Part shown: one piece after another, positions 1 through 10,907 of the stretch
How positions within the stretch are numbered: position 1 is the first letter of the stretch
Layout of the letters: each line of letters begins with the position of its first letter
From: Actinobacteria bacterium IMCC25003
GTDB lineage: Bacteria > Actinomycetota > Actinomycetes > Nanopelagicales > Nanopelagicaceae
Length of the DNA stretch: 64,000 bases
NCBI GenBank assembly: GCA_002284855.1
Contig: CP015603.1
Location: forward strand, 558,001 to 622,000
Reading direction: 5' to 3'
Notes under the pieces: generated by a model
Database searches by the model: none
What the model saw: the letters and a program-made list of their open reading frames with translations, nothing else
What the model was told of the DNA's origin: nothing
Program-made: the position numbers and the translations under genes

Positions 1-56
1 TAGAGCGCGTTCTTCACACCGAAGTGCGCCCTACTGATCTGAGGAGTCTTACGAGC

Positions 57-365
57 ATGCCGATTCGTCCCGAAGGTACATCGACTGGCAAGCCATCAGC
101 CCCCACTGCTGGACCAACTATCCAATTAGCAAGCGGAGAGAATATTGAACTCTCCTGGCAAGAGCGCTCACTATGCGCTCAGACCGATCCCGAAGCCTTC
201 TTCCCTGAAAAAGGTGGTTCTACACGCGAAGCAAAGCGCGTCTGCCTCTCATGCGATGTCCGCCAAGAGTGCCTCGAATATGCGCTCGCACATGATGAGC
301 GTTTCGGAATCTGGGGTGGCCTCTCCGAGCGTGAGCGCCGTCGCCTCAAGCGCCGCCCTGCATAA
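57..365 (+). CDS. whiB2: WhiB-family Fe-S transcription factor, WhiB2/WhmD type
   Basis: A 102-residue WhiB protein. Cysteines at residues 40, 63, 66 and 72 (C-x22-C-x2-C-x5-C) should bind a [4Fe-4S] cluster. The family turn GIWGG follows at 84-88, then a basic tail (RRRLKRR) that contacts DNA. A GTG at 24 could add 11 residues, but GAGGAG at 41-46 is well placed for the ATG at 57, so I chose that. In this family the cluster lets the protein act with the sigma factor at promoters. The order whiB, glycosyltransferase, DUF5719, DUF3499, manB is the conserved setting of WhiB2, which is linked to septation in mycobacteria. The family call is certain; the subtype rests on synteny. Confidence 0.93.
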   Translation: MPIRPEGTSTGKPSAPTAGPTIQLASGENIELSWQERSLCAQTDPEAFFPEKGGSTREAKRVCLSCDVRQECLEYALAHDERFGIWGGLSERERRRLKRRPA

Positions 366-407
366 GCGCGCCGTAACCTTCACAGTTTCAAACGATAAGT
401 TTCCCTT

Positions 408-3400
408 ATGAGTACGCAACGCGTTTCTGCCATTCTCGTTGTCCATGATGGAACAACGTGGCTGCCAGAAGTAGTTGCATCAATCGCTTCTCAAACTCGA
501 AACGTTGATCAGATCCTCGCTGTCGATACTGGCTCCACTGATGGATCAGCGAAACTTCTTAAAGGCGCTCGCATCCCCGTTGCAACACTCGATCGCTCTA
601 CAGGTTTTGGTGAAGCAGTTGCGTACGGTGTCGATCATCTCTCTGCACCGATTGAAGGCGCCGAAGAATGGTTATGGATTCTTCACGATGATTGCGCACT
701 AGATCCCAACGCACTCGAATCTTTATTAACAGCTCTTATCGAACGACCAAGCGTTGTTATGGCCGGACCAAAACTTCTTGGTTGGCATAACCGCACTCAC
801 TTACTTGAAGTAGGTATCAGCCTTGCCACAAACGGCGCACGCTGGACAGGACTCGAACCTTCTGAATACGATCAAGGTCAACGCGATGGTGTGCACGAAG
901 TTCTCTCCGTCAGTACAGCAGGCGCACTTATACGTCGCGATGTCTTTGAAGAGCTCGGCGGCTTCGATAACAATCTAGAACTCTTCCGCGATGATGTTGA
1001 CTTTGGCTGGCGCGTTCGCACAGCTGGGCATTCCGTTGTAGTGGTTACCGATGCTGTTGGCTTTCACGCGCAAGCGGCCACCAATGAACGTCGCCCCATC
1101 GACGTCAAAGGCGCATTCCTGCATCGCCCACTTCTGCTCGATCGCTGCAACGCTGCCTATGTTCTTCTTGCGAACTCCAGCTGGTGGTCACTGCCATGGC
1201 TATCGCTACAACTTCTCTCTGGCGCACTTGTTCGTTCCATCGGGTATCTCTTTGCAAAGTTACCAGGATATGCAAGCGATGAAATTCTTGCAATTGCATC
1301 GCTACTCATTCACCCGACAGAACTACTTGAAGCGCGTAAAGCTCGAAAGAAGAGTCGCTATATCTCAAGCAGAGTTGTAAAGAGTTTTATTCCCTCACGA
1401 TTTACCCAACTGCGAAGTTCAATTTCTCGAGGATTTGAGGCGCTTCGTGCCAAGCTCTTGCCAGATGATGCGGCAGGGGTATCTCCTGCTCTCAGCGATC
1501 TGACTCTCAATGAAGATGAAGATCTACTTACCCCCATCTCGTCTAAACCATGGCGCTTAGTCTTTACGCGCCCGCTTGTCGCAATGTCCACAGTTTTAGC
1601 TGTAATAACGATTTTCTGGGCGCGCCATCGATTCGGTGCAATTTCTGGGGGCGCACTTCCTGAATCACCTGATCGCCTCAGCGAACTCCTTAAAACTTAT
1701 GTAGCGAGCTGGCATAACATCGGAATGGGAAGCGGATTATCTACTCCACCTTGGGTACTTATTCTGAGTGTTGCTACGTTACTCACTCTAGGAAATATAC
1801 AACTCTTCATCACACTATTCTTTATCGCTGCTCCTTTTGCACTTCTGCTTACATCCCATCGATTCGTCAAGCGATTTACAGATAACCCTTGGCTATCTGC
1901 CGGAGCTGCCCTTCTCTACGCCCTTTCACCGGTATCAATTGCTGCAGTGAATTCTGGCCGGCTAGGACTTTTGGTATTCCTGGCTTTACTTCCCCTCTTC
2001 GTCGCCGGACTCCGAAGCTGGAAAGATATTGAGGCTCGCACATGGCGGAGCATCTTTGCTTACTCACTCTTTATCTGGTTGCTGTATGCATTTAACCCAT
2101 CCGTCTTACTCATCCTGGTTGGAGCGGTTGCATTTACTCTCTATCGCGACCTCATGCTGGTAAATAAAGATTTCAAGAGCCCACTCTTTATGCAACGTCT
2201 GATTCGAAGAGCAACTCTTGTTGGAATTCCGCTTCTACTATCTGCGCCTGGCTCGTTCGCTGTCTTTGTAAAGCCAAGTCGACTCCTTGGCGAAATCGGA
2301 TTAACAATTCCTGGTGGTGGACCAAACTTCGCATTCCTTGCAAACCCTGGTGGGCCTGGCTCATTGCCATGGTGGTGCATTAGCCCAATTGCAATCGTCC
2401 TCTTTGTCACATACTTCTCTACGACGGCAGCTCGCAAGTTTGCATCATTAGGTTTGATCTTCTTGCTTTCCGGAACCCTCGTCAGCTCTTTTGTTGTGTC
2501 AGATAATGGTTCTTCAGCAAGCACGCGCGCCAATGCCGGAACATTTATTGCAATTGCAACTTTGCTATCCATCACTTCTGCCGTCGTTATGTTCGATAAG
2601 ATTCGAGCTCGTCTCGAACAGTCGCATGTGAATTACCGACATATCTCAGTGGCATCTGTCTTGCTAATCTCGATTCTCTATTCAGTGACATCAATCTTCT
2701 GGCTTGTCACCGCTGGCGCTGATTCGCCTATCAAGACGAGCTCAAAGGAGATTCTCCCTGCATTTCTCTCTGTCGAAACAGATGCAAAGACGGTGGTGCT
2801 TCGTTCCTATCGCCGTAATGGTGAAACAACTCTCTCGTATTACATCTCTCGGGGCTCTGCAATCACTCTAGGCGAACCAGATGTGGCGCCTAAAGATTTG
2901 CCAGTAATCACTGGAGCCATCGAAGGTTTAGTCGATAACACGGGGGTTACTTCGAGCAAGGTTTTCTCCGATTACGGAATCAAATATGTATTCCTCAAGA
3001 ATCCAGTCAGCCAAGAAGTTGTTCAAACCATCGATGGTTTAGGCGGCTTCAACCGTACGTCGGCAACAAATGCTGGAATCGTCTGGCGCGTTCTTAAAGA
3101 TACAGGCCGATTAAAGTTTGTGGATTACTCCGGTAAAGAAATCATTCTTCAATCCAAGGGTGTACAGGCATATGTACCAGCGCCAGGGACTATCACTCTC
3201 ACCGAGAGTTTCAGCAGACCTTGGCAGATACTCCAAGATGGATATCGCTTAGCCAAGATTGAAAATGCAAATGGCTTGCCATCATTTGAAGTTACGACAG
3301 GTGGACATATCTCAGTAATTCACGACGGAACTGCCCGCCGTGCCTGGATTTCATTCTTCATCATTGTCTTGGTGACAACCGTTGTTCTGGCTCTTCCTTC

Positions 3401-3443
3401 AGGTAGACGTAGGCGCGAAATTGAAGATGCGGTGATCGCATGA
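408..3443 (+). CDS. Large membrane glycosyltransferase, GT2 domain plus many membrane segments
   Basis: A 1011-residue protein. Residues about 1-230 form a GT2 domain: the start is a nucleotide-sugar fold (ILVVHDGTTWLPEVV), followed by DTGSTDGS and an HDDC motif that matches the metal-binding DxD. From about residue 260 on there are many hydrophobic helices, with a last helix near 980-1000 and a short basic cytoplasmic end. It probably moves a sugar onto a lipid or cell-envelope polymer at the membrane. It follows whiB2 and overlaps the next gene by four bases (ATGA), so the two are probably translated together. The substrate cannot be read from the sequence. The same gene pair sits beside whiB2 in many actinobacteria. 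Confidence 0.85.
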   Translation: MSTQRVSAILVVHDGTTWLPEVVASIASQTRNVDQILAVDTGSTDGSAKLLKGARIPVATLDRSTGFGEAVAYGVDHLSAPIEGAEEWLWILHDDCALDPNALESLLTALIERPSVVMAGPKLLGWHNRTHLLEVGISLATNGARWTGLEPSEYDQGQRDGVHEVLSVSTAGALIRRDVFEELGGFDNNLELFRDDVDFGWRVRTAGHSVVVVTDAVGFHAQAATNERRPIDVKGAFLHRPLLLDRCNAAYVLLANSSWWSLPWLSLQLLSGALVRSIGYLFAKLPGYASDEILAIASLLIHPTELLEARKARKKSRYISSRVVKSFIPSRFTQLRSSISRGFEALRAKLLPDDAAGVSPALSDLTLNEDEDLLTPISSKPWRLVFTRPLVAMSTVLAVITIFWARHRFGAISGGALPESPDRLSELLKTYVASWHNIGMGSGLSTPPWVLILSVATLLTLGNIQLFITLFFIAAPFALLLTSHRFVKRFTDNPWLSAGAALLYALSPVSIAAVNSGRLGLLVFLALLPLFVAGLRSWKDIEARTWRSIFAYSLFIWLLYAFNPSVLLILVGAVAFTLYRDLMLVNKDFKSPLFMQRLIRRATLVGIPLLLSAPGSFAVFVKPSRLLGEIGLTIPGGGPNFAFLANPGGPGSLPWWCISPIAIVLFVTYFSTTAARKFASLGLIFLLSGTLVSSFVVSDNGSSASTRANAGTFIAIATLLSITSAVVMFDKIRARLEQSHVNYRHISVASVLLISILYSVTSIFWLVTAGADSPIKTSSKEILPAFLSVETDAKTVVLRSYRRNGETTLSYYISRGSAITLGEPDVAPKDLPVITGAIEGLVDNTGVTSSKVFSDYGIKYVFLKNPVSQEVVQTIDGLGGFNRTSATNAGIVWRVLKDTGRLKFVDYSGKEIILQSKGVQAYVPAPGTITLTESFSRPWQILQDGYRLAKIENANGLPSFEVTTGGHISVIHDGTARRAWISFFIIVLVTTVVLALPSGRRRREIEDAVIA

Positions 3444-4741
3444 AGAATCAACGCATAGTGATTTTGGCTGCGGCTACTGCAACAATTTTGTTACTCAGTA
3501 ACGCCTTGAACGTCACTGTTTCAACGAGCAGATTTAATGAGTCTTATCCAGCTGCCGTCTGCCCTCCCAATACTCCAGGACTCACAACTGCTATCTCACT
3601 GACATCACCCAAGACTCTGGTTCGCAAGACTGGAACCTCTTCAATGCAGGGTTCACCTGTTGGCTTCCGTCGTTATGCAGTTGCTGCGCAGTCCGCAGTA
3701 ATTGAAGCAGGTTCTGTTACTCCGGTTGTGTGGCAAGTACGGAAGGGAGTCTGGGCCGGCGCGGTTCCATGCAGCGCTCCAATATCATCGCAATGGTTTG
3801 TTGGTGCAACTGCCGACATCACATCAAAGGGATCTCTCAATATTGTAAATAGTGGACTTGGTCGCGCCATGATTGATGTGACTGTTTATACCGATAAAGG
3901 CCCCATGACACCGCGCGCAATTTCAATCAAGCCAAATTCATTTGTTTCACTTCCACTGGCATCGCTTGCACCAGGTTCCACTCAGATTGCAATTCATCTT
4001 CTCCCTCGCTCTGGTCGCGTCAATGGCTTTGTGGTTGATGAGCGCGGTAAGGGGCTACAAGCTCTCGGTGGTGACATCGTCAACGCATCTGGCGATCCAA
4101 CAAAGACGTTGCAGATTCCTGCAATTCCACAGCAGACCGGTAAGAAAACCTCCACTCCGCACACCCTGAGACTTCTCGTGCCTGGTGATGTCGATGCCAG
4201 AATTTCAGCAGAGATAAAATCCACTGATGGAACCTTTGCGCCAGTAGGCATCAATGGCCGAGTCATCGCCCACAAGAAAGTGATTGAGATTCCTCTCGAT
4301 ATCACGATGGCATCCGGAAAATTTGCACTCCATATCTCATCCGATCAACCAATCCTGGGATCCGTCTTTTCACCGACCTTGTCCGAAGGCAAGCGAGATT
4401 TTGTCTGGAGCACATCAGCGCAAGACCTTACAGAATTCACTCTGGCGACCACTGGGCTTGCACCGACCTTGGTATTTACGGGCAATCGAATCAAACTAGA
4501 CCTTGAGTTGACCAATACCAATGGCAAGACGAAGAAGATCACAATTTCTGCTGAAGATATTGCTACATATGTGGTCTCACAGTCGATCCGCTCGGTTACG
4601 TTCTCACGGGTATCTGCGGGTACATCAGGCGCTGCGCTTCTGACCTCGAAGAGTGGCTACGGTTACATTCCATTGAACCCAGGAAGTGTGCTGACCAAAT
4701 CCTCTGTTCCGGCTTCGAATATTCGGGTACTCAATCCATAA
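3440..4741 (+). CDS. DUF5719-family membrane-anchored extracytoplasmic protein
   Basis: A 433-residue protein with one N-terminal hydrophobic segment (about residues 7-27) acting as a signal anchor. The rest is Ser/Thr/Gly-rich and beta-strand-like, as expected for an exported domain. No catalytic motif is visible. It overlaps the glycosyltransferase stop by four bases. In actinobacteria the protein at this position is DUF5719, of unknown function, and its constant pairing with the membrane glycosyltransferase suggests a joint role in building an envelope glycopolymer. The family name comes from gene order and overall appearance, not from a search. Confidence 0.75.
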   Translation: MKNQRIVILAAATATILLLSNALNVTVSTSRFNESYPAAVCPPNTPGLTTAISLTSPKTLVRKTGTSSMQGSPVGFRRYAVAAQSAVIEAGSVTPVVWQVRKGVWAGAVPCSAPISSQWFVGATADITSKGSLNIVNSGLGRAMIDVTVYTDKGPMTPRAISIKPNSFVSLPLASLAPGSTQIAIHLLPRSGRVNGFVVDERGKGLQALGGDIVNASGDPTKTLQIPAIPQQTGKKTSTPHTLRLLVPGDVDARISAEIKSTDGTFAPVGINGRVIAHKKVIEIPLDITMASGKFALHISSDQPILGSVFSPTLSEGKRDFVWSTSAQDLTEFTLATTGLAPTLVFTGNRIKLDLELTNTNGKTKKITISAEDIATYVVSQSIRSVTFSRVSAGTSGAALLTSKSGYGYIPLNPGSVLTKSSVPASNIRVLNP

Positions 4742-4773
4742 CTTTTGTGGGCAGCCCCACTAATCTTGTTGAT

Positions 4774-5145
4774 ATGAGTTCACAGGTAAGGACTGGTCGC
4801 ATCTGCTCGCGCGTCAGTTGTCGCGCGGTTGCCTGTATGACTCTTACCTATATTTACGCCGATTCCACGGCTGTTCTCGGACCTCTTGCAACATTTTCTG
4901 AGCCACACTCATACGATCTCTGCGATAAACATTCTGCGCGACTTACAGTTCCTAATGGGTGGAATGTCATCCGACAAAGTGCAGATGTCGATAGCACAGG
5001 GCCAAGCGATGATGATTTGATGGCTATTGCTGACGCGGTGCGCGAAGCTGCACAAGCATCACTTTCAAGCAAAGATGAAGTTTCAACCACACCTTCACAT
5101 TCGAGCGTTGGACGACGCGGCCATCTGCGCGCAGTCCCGTCCTAA
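4774..5145 (+). CDS. DUF3499-family protein
   Basis: A 123-residue protein from the ATG at 4774; a GTG at 4747 would add nine residues that look non-conserved. The N-terminal half carries cysteines in ICSRVSCRAVAC and a later CDKH, which resembles a small zinc-ribbon module. The second half is acidic and probably flexible, with a basic end. DUF3499 (Rv3259 in M. tuberculosis) always sits between whiB2 and manB, as here. Function is unknown. The metal-binding idea is inference from the Cys/His spacing. Confidence 0.82.
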   Translation: MSSQVRTGRICSRVSCRAVACMTLTYIYADSTAVLGPLATFSEPHSYDLCDKHSARLTVPNGWNVIRQSADVDSTGPSDDDLMAIADAVREAAQASLSSKDEVSTTPSHSSVGRRGHLRAVPS

Positions 5146-5181
5146 TTTCTATTTACCCAATCTTCTCTTTACGATAGCCAT

Positions 5182-6561
5182 ATGAGCGCATCAATTTTTA
5201 AGGCTTACGACATCCGAGGTTTGGTCGATAAAGAACTCACTCCAGATTTTGCTTTCGCAACTGGTGTGGCTGTAGCTCGCTTCCTCGAACAAGAGCGTGA
5301 ACCCGGTACCGTTGTTATTGGTGAGGATATGCGCCCTTCATCTCCAACGCTTGCGACTGCATTCTCCGCGGGTGTTACATCTCAGGGCCTTGATGTAATT
5401 CGAATTGGATTAGCATCAACAGATATGTTGTATTTCGCATCAGGAAAGCTCAATCTGCCAGGAGCGATGTTCACGGCAAGCCACAACCCTGCCGCCTATA
5501 ACGGAATCAAACTCTGCCTCAGTGGTGCTCGACCAATTGGTAAAGAGTCAGGACTTGTCACCATTGAGAATTTCGTCAAAGAGGGAACTCCTATGGCGAT
5601 GCGAAACGTTGGCGTTGAAAGAGAACAGAACATGCTCGAGGAGTATGTCGATCATTTGCTGACTCTCGTGGATGTCTCATCGATTCGCCCGCTCAAGATA
5701 GTTATCGATGCGGGTAACGGCATGGGTGGATACACAGCACCGGCAGTATTTAAGCGTCTTAATGCGGAAGTAATTGAGATGTACTTCGAACTCGATGGAA
5801 CATTCCCAAACCACGAAGCAAATCCGATTGAGCCATCCAACCTTGTTGATCTCCAGAAAGCGGTGAAGAAACATAAGGCAGATATCGGCCTTGCATTCGA
5901 TGGCGATGCCGATCGTTGCTTCTTAGTTGATGAAAAGGGCGATTTAGTTAATCCGTCTGCACTCACTGCGCTTATTGCCACCCGAGAACTCAAGCGCTAT
6001 CCCGCATCAAATATTATCTACAATCTCATTTCGTCACGGGCAGTGAAAGAAGTTGTCGAAGAAAACGGTGGTTCTGCAATTCGCTCTCGCGTCGGACACT
6101 CATATATAAAGAAGTTGATGGCAGAAACAAATGCAGTCTTTGGTGGCGAGCACTCAGGGCACTTCTACTTCCGTGATTTCTGGAAGGCAGATTCTGGAAT
6201 GTTGGCTGCACTGCATGCGATTGCAGCGCTCGGAGAAACGCAAGAGCCACTCTCTCAACTTCTCTCTACCTTTAATCGCTATCACTCCAGCGGTGAGATT
6301 AATTCAACTGTTGCCGATGCAAAAGCAGCAATGAGTCAGATTGAAAAAATCTATGGAAAGAAGGCTGGCGTCGAAGTCGATCATCTCGATGGCCTCACCA
6401 TTAACGGGGATACCTGGTGGTTTAACCTTCGGGCATCCAATACTGAGCCCCTCCTTCGACTCAACGTTGAGGCTTCAACGGAAGCCCGTATGAAGAAGGT
6501 TCGAGATGATGTACTTAACACCATCCGAGGCGACCTCGACATCATCGTATTAATCCCTTAA
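5182..6561 (+). CDS. manB: Phosphomannomutase/phosphoglucomutase
   Basis: A 459-residue alpha-D-phosphohexomutase that interconverts hexose 1- and 6-phosphates, feeding GDP-mannose or UDP-glucose for glycans. All four signature loops are visible. The phosphoserine loop is TASHNP with Ser100. The Mg loop is DGDADR at 240-245. The sugar-recognition loop is GGEHSGH. The phosphate loop is RASNTEPLLRL near the C-terminus. Length is typical. In many actinobacteria a SIS-domain protein and manA follow, but both are absent here and ahcY comes next. The position after DUF3499 agrees with Rv3257c (manB/pmmA). Specificity for mannose or glucose is not settled by the sequence. Confidence 0.92.
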   Translation: MSASIFKAYDIRGLVDKELTPDFAFATGVAVARFLEQEREPGTVVIGEDMRPSSPTLATAFSAGVTSQGLDVIRIGLASTDMLYFASGKLNLPGAMFTASHNPAAYNGIKLCLSGARPIGKESGLVTIENFVKEGTPMAMRNVGVEREQNMLEEYVDHLLTLVDVSSIRPLKIVIDAGNGMGGYTAPAVFKRLNAEVIEMYFELDGTFPNHEANPIEPSNLVDLQKAVKKHKADIGLAFDGDADRCFLVDEKGDLVNPSALTALIATRELKRYPASNIIYNLISSRAVKEVVEENGGSAIRSRVGHSYIKKLMAETNAVFGGEHSGHFYFRDFWKADSGMLAALHAIAALGETQEPLSQLLSTFNRYHSSGEINSTVADAKAAMSQIEKIYGKKAGVEVDHLDGLTINGDTWWFNLRASNTEPLLRLNVEASTEARMKKVRDDVLNTIRGDLDIIVLIP

Positions 6562-6660
6562 CTAGTACGCTATTCCCATAGCCGACTAGCACAGTAGAGC
6601 CCTACGCCGAAGGTCAAGCGAAAAGAAAAACAGCCGTTTTATCTAGGGAGATATATCTAA

Positions 6661-7941
<1,281 letters not shown>

Positions 7942-8622
7942 ATGACCTTGGTTATGGTCGTCGATGACGATCAAGACCTTGCAGAGATGCTTGGAATTGT
8001 TCTCACAAGTTCAGGCTTTGATGTAGATCTTGTCAGTCGAGGAGATGAGGCGCTGGAGGTTTTTAGAAATAATCCTCCAGACCTCGTCTTACTTGATGTG
8101 ATGTTGCCAGGTATTGATGGCATCGAGGTCTGCAGATTAATTAGACAAGAATCTATGGTTCCGATTGTCATGTTGAGCGCAAAAGGCGAAACCCAGGACA
8201 TTGTCCGCGGTCTCGAAGCAGGTGCCGATGACTACATGCAAAAACCATTCCGCGATAAGGCTGAACTCATTGCCCGTATTCGTACTCGACTACGCCGTAC
8301 CAATGCAGATATCACAGGGCTACTCACTATTGGCGATCTCTCCATCGATGTAACCGCACACGAAGTACATCGTGGCACAAATAAGATTCAACTTACTCGT
8401 CTCGAATTCGATTTGCTCGTTGCTCTGGCTAAAGATCCTGGCCGGGTATTTACTCGCGATGCACTATTAAGTGAAGTCTGGGGCTACCGTCACAGCACGG
8501 ATACTCGCCTAGTAAATGTGCACGTACAACGTTTACGTTCAAAGATTGAACACGATCCTGAGCATCCTGAAATTGTGATGACGGTTCGTGGAGTTGGTTA
8601 TAAGGCGGGCGGCCCAGCGTAA
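7942..8622 (+). CDS. mtrA: Response regulator MtrA (OmpR family)
   Basis: A 226-residue response regulator. The receiver domain (about 1-118) has acidic residues VDDD at 7-10, the phosphoacceptor Asp52 in LLDVMLPG, and the conserved Lys in MQKPF near residue 100. The C-terminal winged-helix domain carries the recognition region with RLVNVHVQRLRSKIE. It starts directly at the ahcY stop codon and is followed by mtrB. MtrA is the conserved actinobacterial regulator of cell-wall hydrolase and division genes. The order ahcY-mtrA-mtrB-comF-secA matches that of M. tuberculosis with genes removed, which supports the specific name. Confidence 0.93.
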   Translation: MTLVMVVDDDQDLAEMLGIVLTSSGFDVDLVSRGDEALEVFRNNPPDLVLLDVMLPGIDGIEVCRLIRQESMVPIVMLSAKGETQDIVRGLEAGADDYMQKPFRDKAELIARIRTRLRRTNADITGLLTIGDLSIDVTAHEVHRGTNKIQLTRLEFDLLVALAKDPGRVFTRDALLSEVWGYRHSTDTRLVNVHVQRLRSKIEHDPEHPEIVMTVRGVGYKAGGPA

Positions 8623-8638
8623 AGGGGGCTTACTCTTC

Positions 8639-10207
8639 ATGACTGGTATTCGTAGGGCTTTATCGCAATCACTTGCTACAAAGGTCATCCTTTCGACAGT
8701 TTTACTCTCACTCGGAGTGATTTCACTGGTGGGATCGGCCCTTAATTCACGCCTCTCTGATGGACTTCGCTCTTCCTCATTCAACTCCGCAATCTCTGAA
8801 TCTAAATTCACCTTCTTCGACGCTGAATATAAATTAGCTATCTCGCGAGATTCAACAATTGAAGAGCGCAAGAAGATTCTCGCTGACATCGTCGTTAATG
8901 CGACTACACAAGTAGTCAAAGAAGCGCGACGAGAAATCGTCTTCCTCAAAGCTCCATCAAAGAAGAAGTCCAAAGTCTCCTATGAGATGACATCCGCACG
9001 AATCAAGGCTTCATCTATTCCTGAAGGTTTGCGAAAGCGAGTTGCAGAAGGTAAGAAAATTGAGAATGAATATGCACCAGTAGAAGAGAAATCTGGCATC
9101 ACCAGAGAAGTTCTCATTGTCGGAAAAAGAATCAATATTCCTGCTGGTGGTCTATATGAAATGTACATCGTCTTCTCACTTGATAATCAGACTGCGACTC
9201 TGGGCTTGATTCGAAATTCACTGATATTTACAGGATTTGGACTCATCTTCCTGATAGCCATGATTACCTGGCTTGTGCTTCGACAAGTGGTAAAACCAGT
9301 TCGTGAAGCTGCACGTATTGCGACGCAATTTACGCAAGGCGATTTTAGCCAGCGTATGAAGATCGAATCTAAAGATGAGATGGCCACATTAGCGAACTCT
9401 TATAACGAGATGGCACAATCCATTGAACAGCAAATTTCTCGCCTCGAAAACCTTTCACGCGTGCAACAGCGTTTCGTTTCAGATGTTTCTCACGAACTCC
9501 GCACACCCCTAACAACGCTACGCATGGCCTCTGAAGTTATCTATAACCAGAGAGCAACCTTTGACCCACTTATTGCGCGAAGCTCTGAGCTACTCGCTGC
9601 ACAAATTGATAGATTCGAACGCTTGCTTGAAGATCTCCTTGAAGTAAGTCGTTTTGATGCCGAAGTAGCTGTTCTCGAGCCCGTTGATTTCGACGTTGTC
9701 GGCTTAGTAACGCGTTGTGTGAAAGATTTTGAGATTGGCGAAATTGATACCGAATCTGGAATCCGTATTGAATCCGAGACTCCAACGGTCAATATTCAGG
9801 CTGATATTCGGCGTGTAGAGCGCATCATGCGCAATCTCCTCTCGAATGCCCTTGATCACGCAGATGGCAAGGAGGTTGTCGTGACCATCGTTGCAACGGA
9901 AACTGAGGTAGGAATAGGTGTCCGCGATTATGGTTCAGGGCTCGATGAGTCTGCGCTTATTCGCGTTTTCGATCGCTTCTGGCGCGCAGATCCATCACGC
10001 GCACGTGTTCGTGGTGGAACAGGTTTGGGACTCTCTATCGCACTTGAAGATGCTCGACTGCACAATGGAGAACTCGATGCCTGGGGTCGCCCTGGCCTTG
10101 GCGCTCACTTCGTACTGACTTTGCCACGTAAAGCTGGTGCATCGATTGAAGGTAGACCAATCAAGGTCGCACCGAAAGATTTCCACGAAGAGAATTTCTA
10201 CCTCTAA
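8639..10207 (+). CDS. mtrB: Sensor histidine kinase MtrB
   Basis: A 522-residue membrane kinase. There is a first membrane helix near residues 17-37, an extracytoplasmic domain rich in Lys/Glu, a second helix near 195-220, then a HAMP linker. The dimerisation/phosphoacceptor helix is VSDVSHELRTPL with His285. ATP-binding boxes are NLLSNALDHAD, VRDYGSGLDE and GGTGLGLSIALE. I start at the ATG at 8639, after AAAGGGGG at 8621-8628; an upstream ATG at 8588 lies inside mtrA and would add 17 residues without a membrane logic. It is the partner of MtrA. The usual third gene, lipoprotein lpqB, does not follow. Confidence 0.93.
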   Translation: MTGIRRALSQSLATKVILSTVLLSLGVISLVGSALNSRLSDGLRSSSFNSAISESKFTFFDAEYKLAISRDSTIEERKKILADIVVNATTQVVKEARREIVFLKAPSKKKSKVSYEMTSARIKASSIPEGLRKRVAEGKKIENEYAPVEEKSGITREVLIVGKRINIPAGGLYEMYIVFSLDNQTATLGLIRNSLIFTGFGLIFLIAMITWLVLRQVVKPVREAARIATQFTQGDFSQRMKIESKDEMATLANSYNEMAQSIEQQISRLENLSRVQQRFVSDVSHELRTPLTTLRMASEVIYNQRATFDPLIARSSELLAAQIDRFERLLEDLLEVSRFDAEVAVLEPVDFDVVGLVTRCVKDFEIGEIDTESGIRIESETPTVNIQADIRRVERIMRNLLSNALDHADGKEVVVTIVATETEVGIGVRDYGSGLDESALIRVFDRFWRADPSRARVRGGTGLGLSIALEDARLHNGELDAWGRPGLGAHFVLTLPRKAGASIEGRPIKVAPKDFHEENFYL

Positions 10208-10238
10208 GTAATTTCCTTTTTTAACGCAGAATGCGCCG

Positions 10239-10877
10239 GTGAAAAGTCTGCGCGCCTTGCAAGAACTTATCTTTCCTATCAGATGTTTAGGGTGCTCGGC
10301 GCTTGGACTATCTATTTGTTCGCAATGTCGAAGAAGTTGGCACCCACATATCTTTCGACAAAACTCTCGAACTTCGCCACATTTTCCGATTTATTCTGCT
10401 GTGCAATATTCACCGATTGCAGGCAGAGTTCTCTTAGCTGCTAAAGAAAATGGATTAGTGCAGGCAGATGAATTAATTCTTCATGCACTTAAACGATCTC
10501 TCTTTCACTGTGTTCAGGAGCAGGGGATAGGTATGCTGATTCCAATCCCATCTCGACCCTCAATTGCTCGATTACGTGGAAGACAATTTCTTCTTGAGAT
10601 GTCCTTGCAGCTCTCAGCTGCTTCGCAACTGCCGACGCTTGAGAATCTGGTACATGTAAGAAAGGTGCGAGACCAATCAACTCTCGATGCAAAAGCGCGT
10701 GCAGAAAACTTAAGGGGAGCATTGACTGCCCTGAGATATCTCAGTGGAAAGGCAATTTTGATTGATGATCTCGTCACAACGGGGTCAACTCTTGATGAAG
10801 CGGCGCGAGCCCTGCGTGAAAAAGGGATCGAGGTGGCCGCTGCCGTAACAGCCTGCGTTGCAGAACCCCTAGGATAA
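10239..10877 (+). CDS. comF: ComF-family phosphoribosyltransferase-like protein
   Basis: A 212-residue ComF/GntX-type protein with a GTG start. The N-terminus has a four-cysteine zinc motif (CLGC followed by CSQC). The C-terminal PRTase fold carries the PRPP loop as ILIDDLVTTGSTLDEA. In competent bacteria ComF helps take up DNA; in actinobacteria its role is not defined. It lies between mtrB and secA, as in Rv3242c. The hibernation factor gene that normally stands between comF and secA is missing here; a short form occurs at 22330. Confidence 0.87.
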   Translation: MKSLRALQELIFPIRCLGCSALGLSICSQCRRSWHPHIFRQNSRTSPHFPIYSAVQYSPIAGRVLLAAKENGLVQADELILHALKRSLFHCVQEQGIGMLIPIPSRPSIARLRGRQFLLEMSLQLSAASQLPTLENLVHVRKVRDQSTLDAKARAENLRGALTALRYLSGKAILIDDLVTTGSTLDEAARALREKGIEVAAAVTACVAEPLG

Positions 10878-10907
10878 GGGGGTTATTCGCAACTGGAAGG
10901 TAGACCG

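Noticed and set aside
2141-2575. 144-residue reading frame on the minus strand inside the glycosyltransferase gene
   Set aside because: Arg/Pro-rich translation of the opposite strand of a membrane region; no start signal or motif.
6562-6660. Possible SAH riboswitch before ahcY
   Set aside because: The 99 bases show no recognisable core or stable pseudoknot pattern; I see only a ribosome site and an A-rich stretch.
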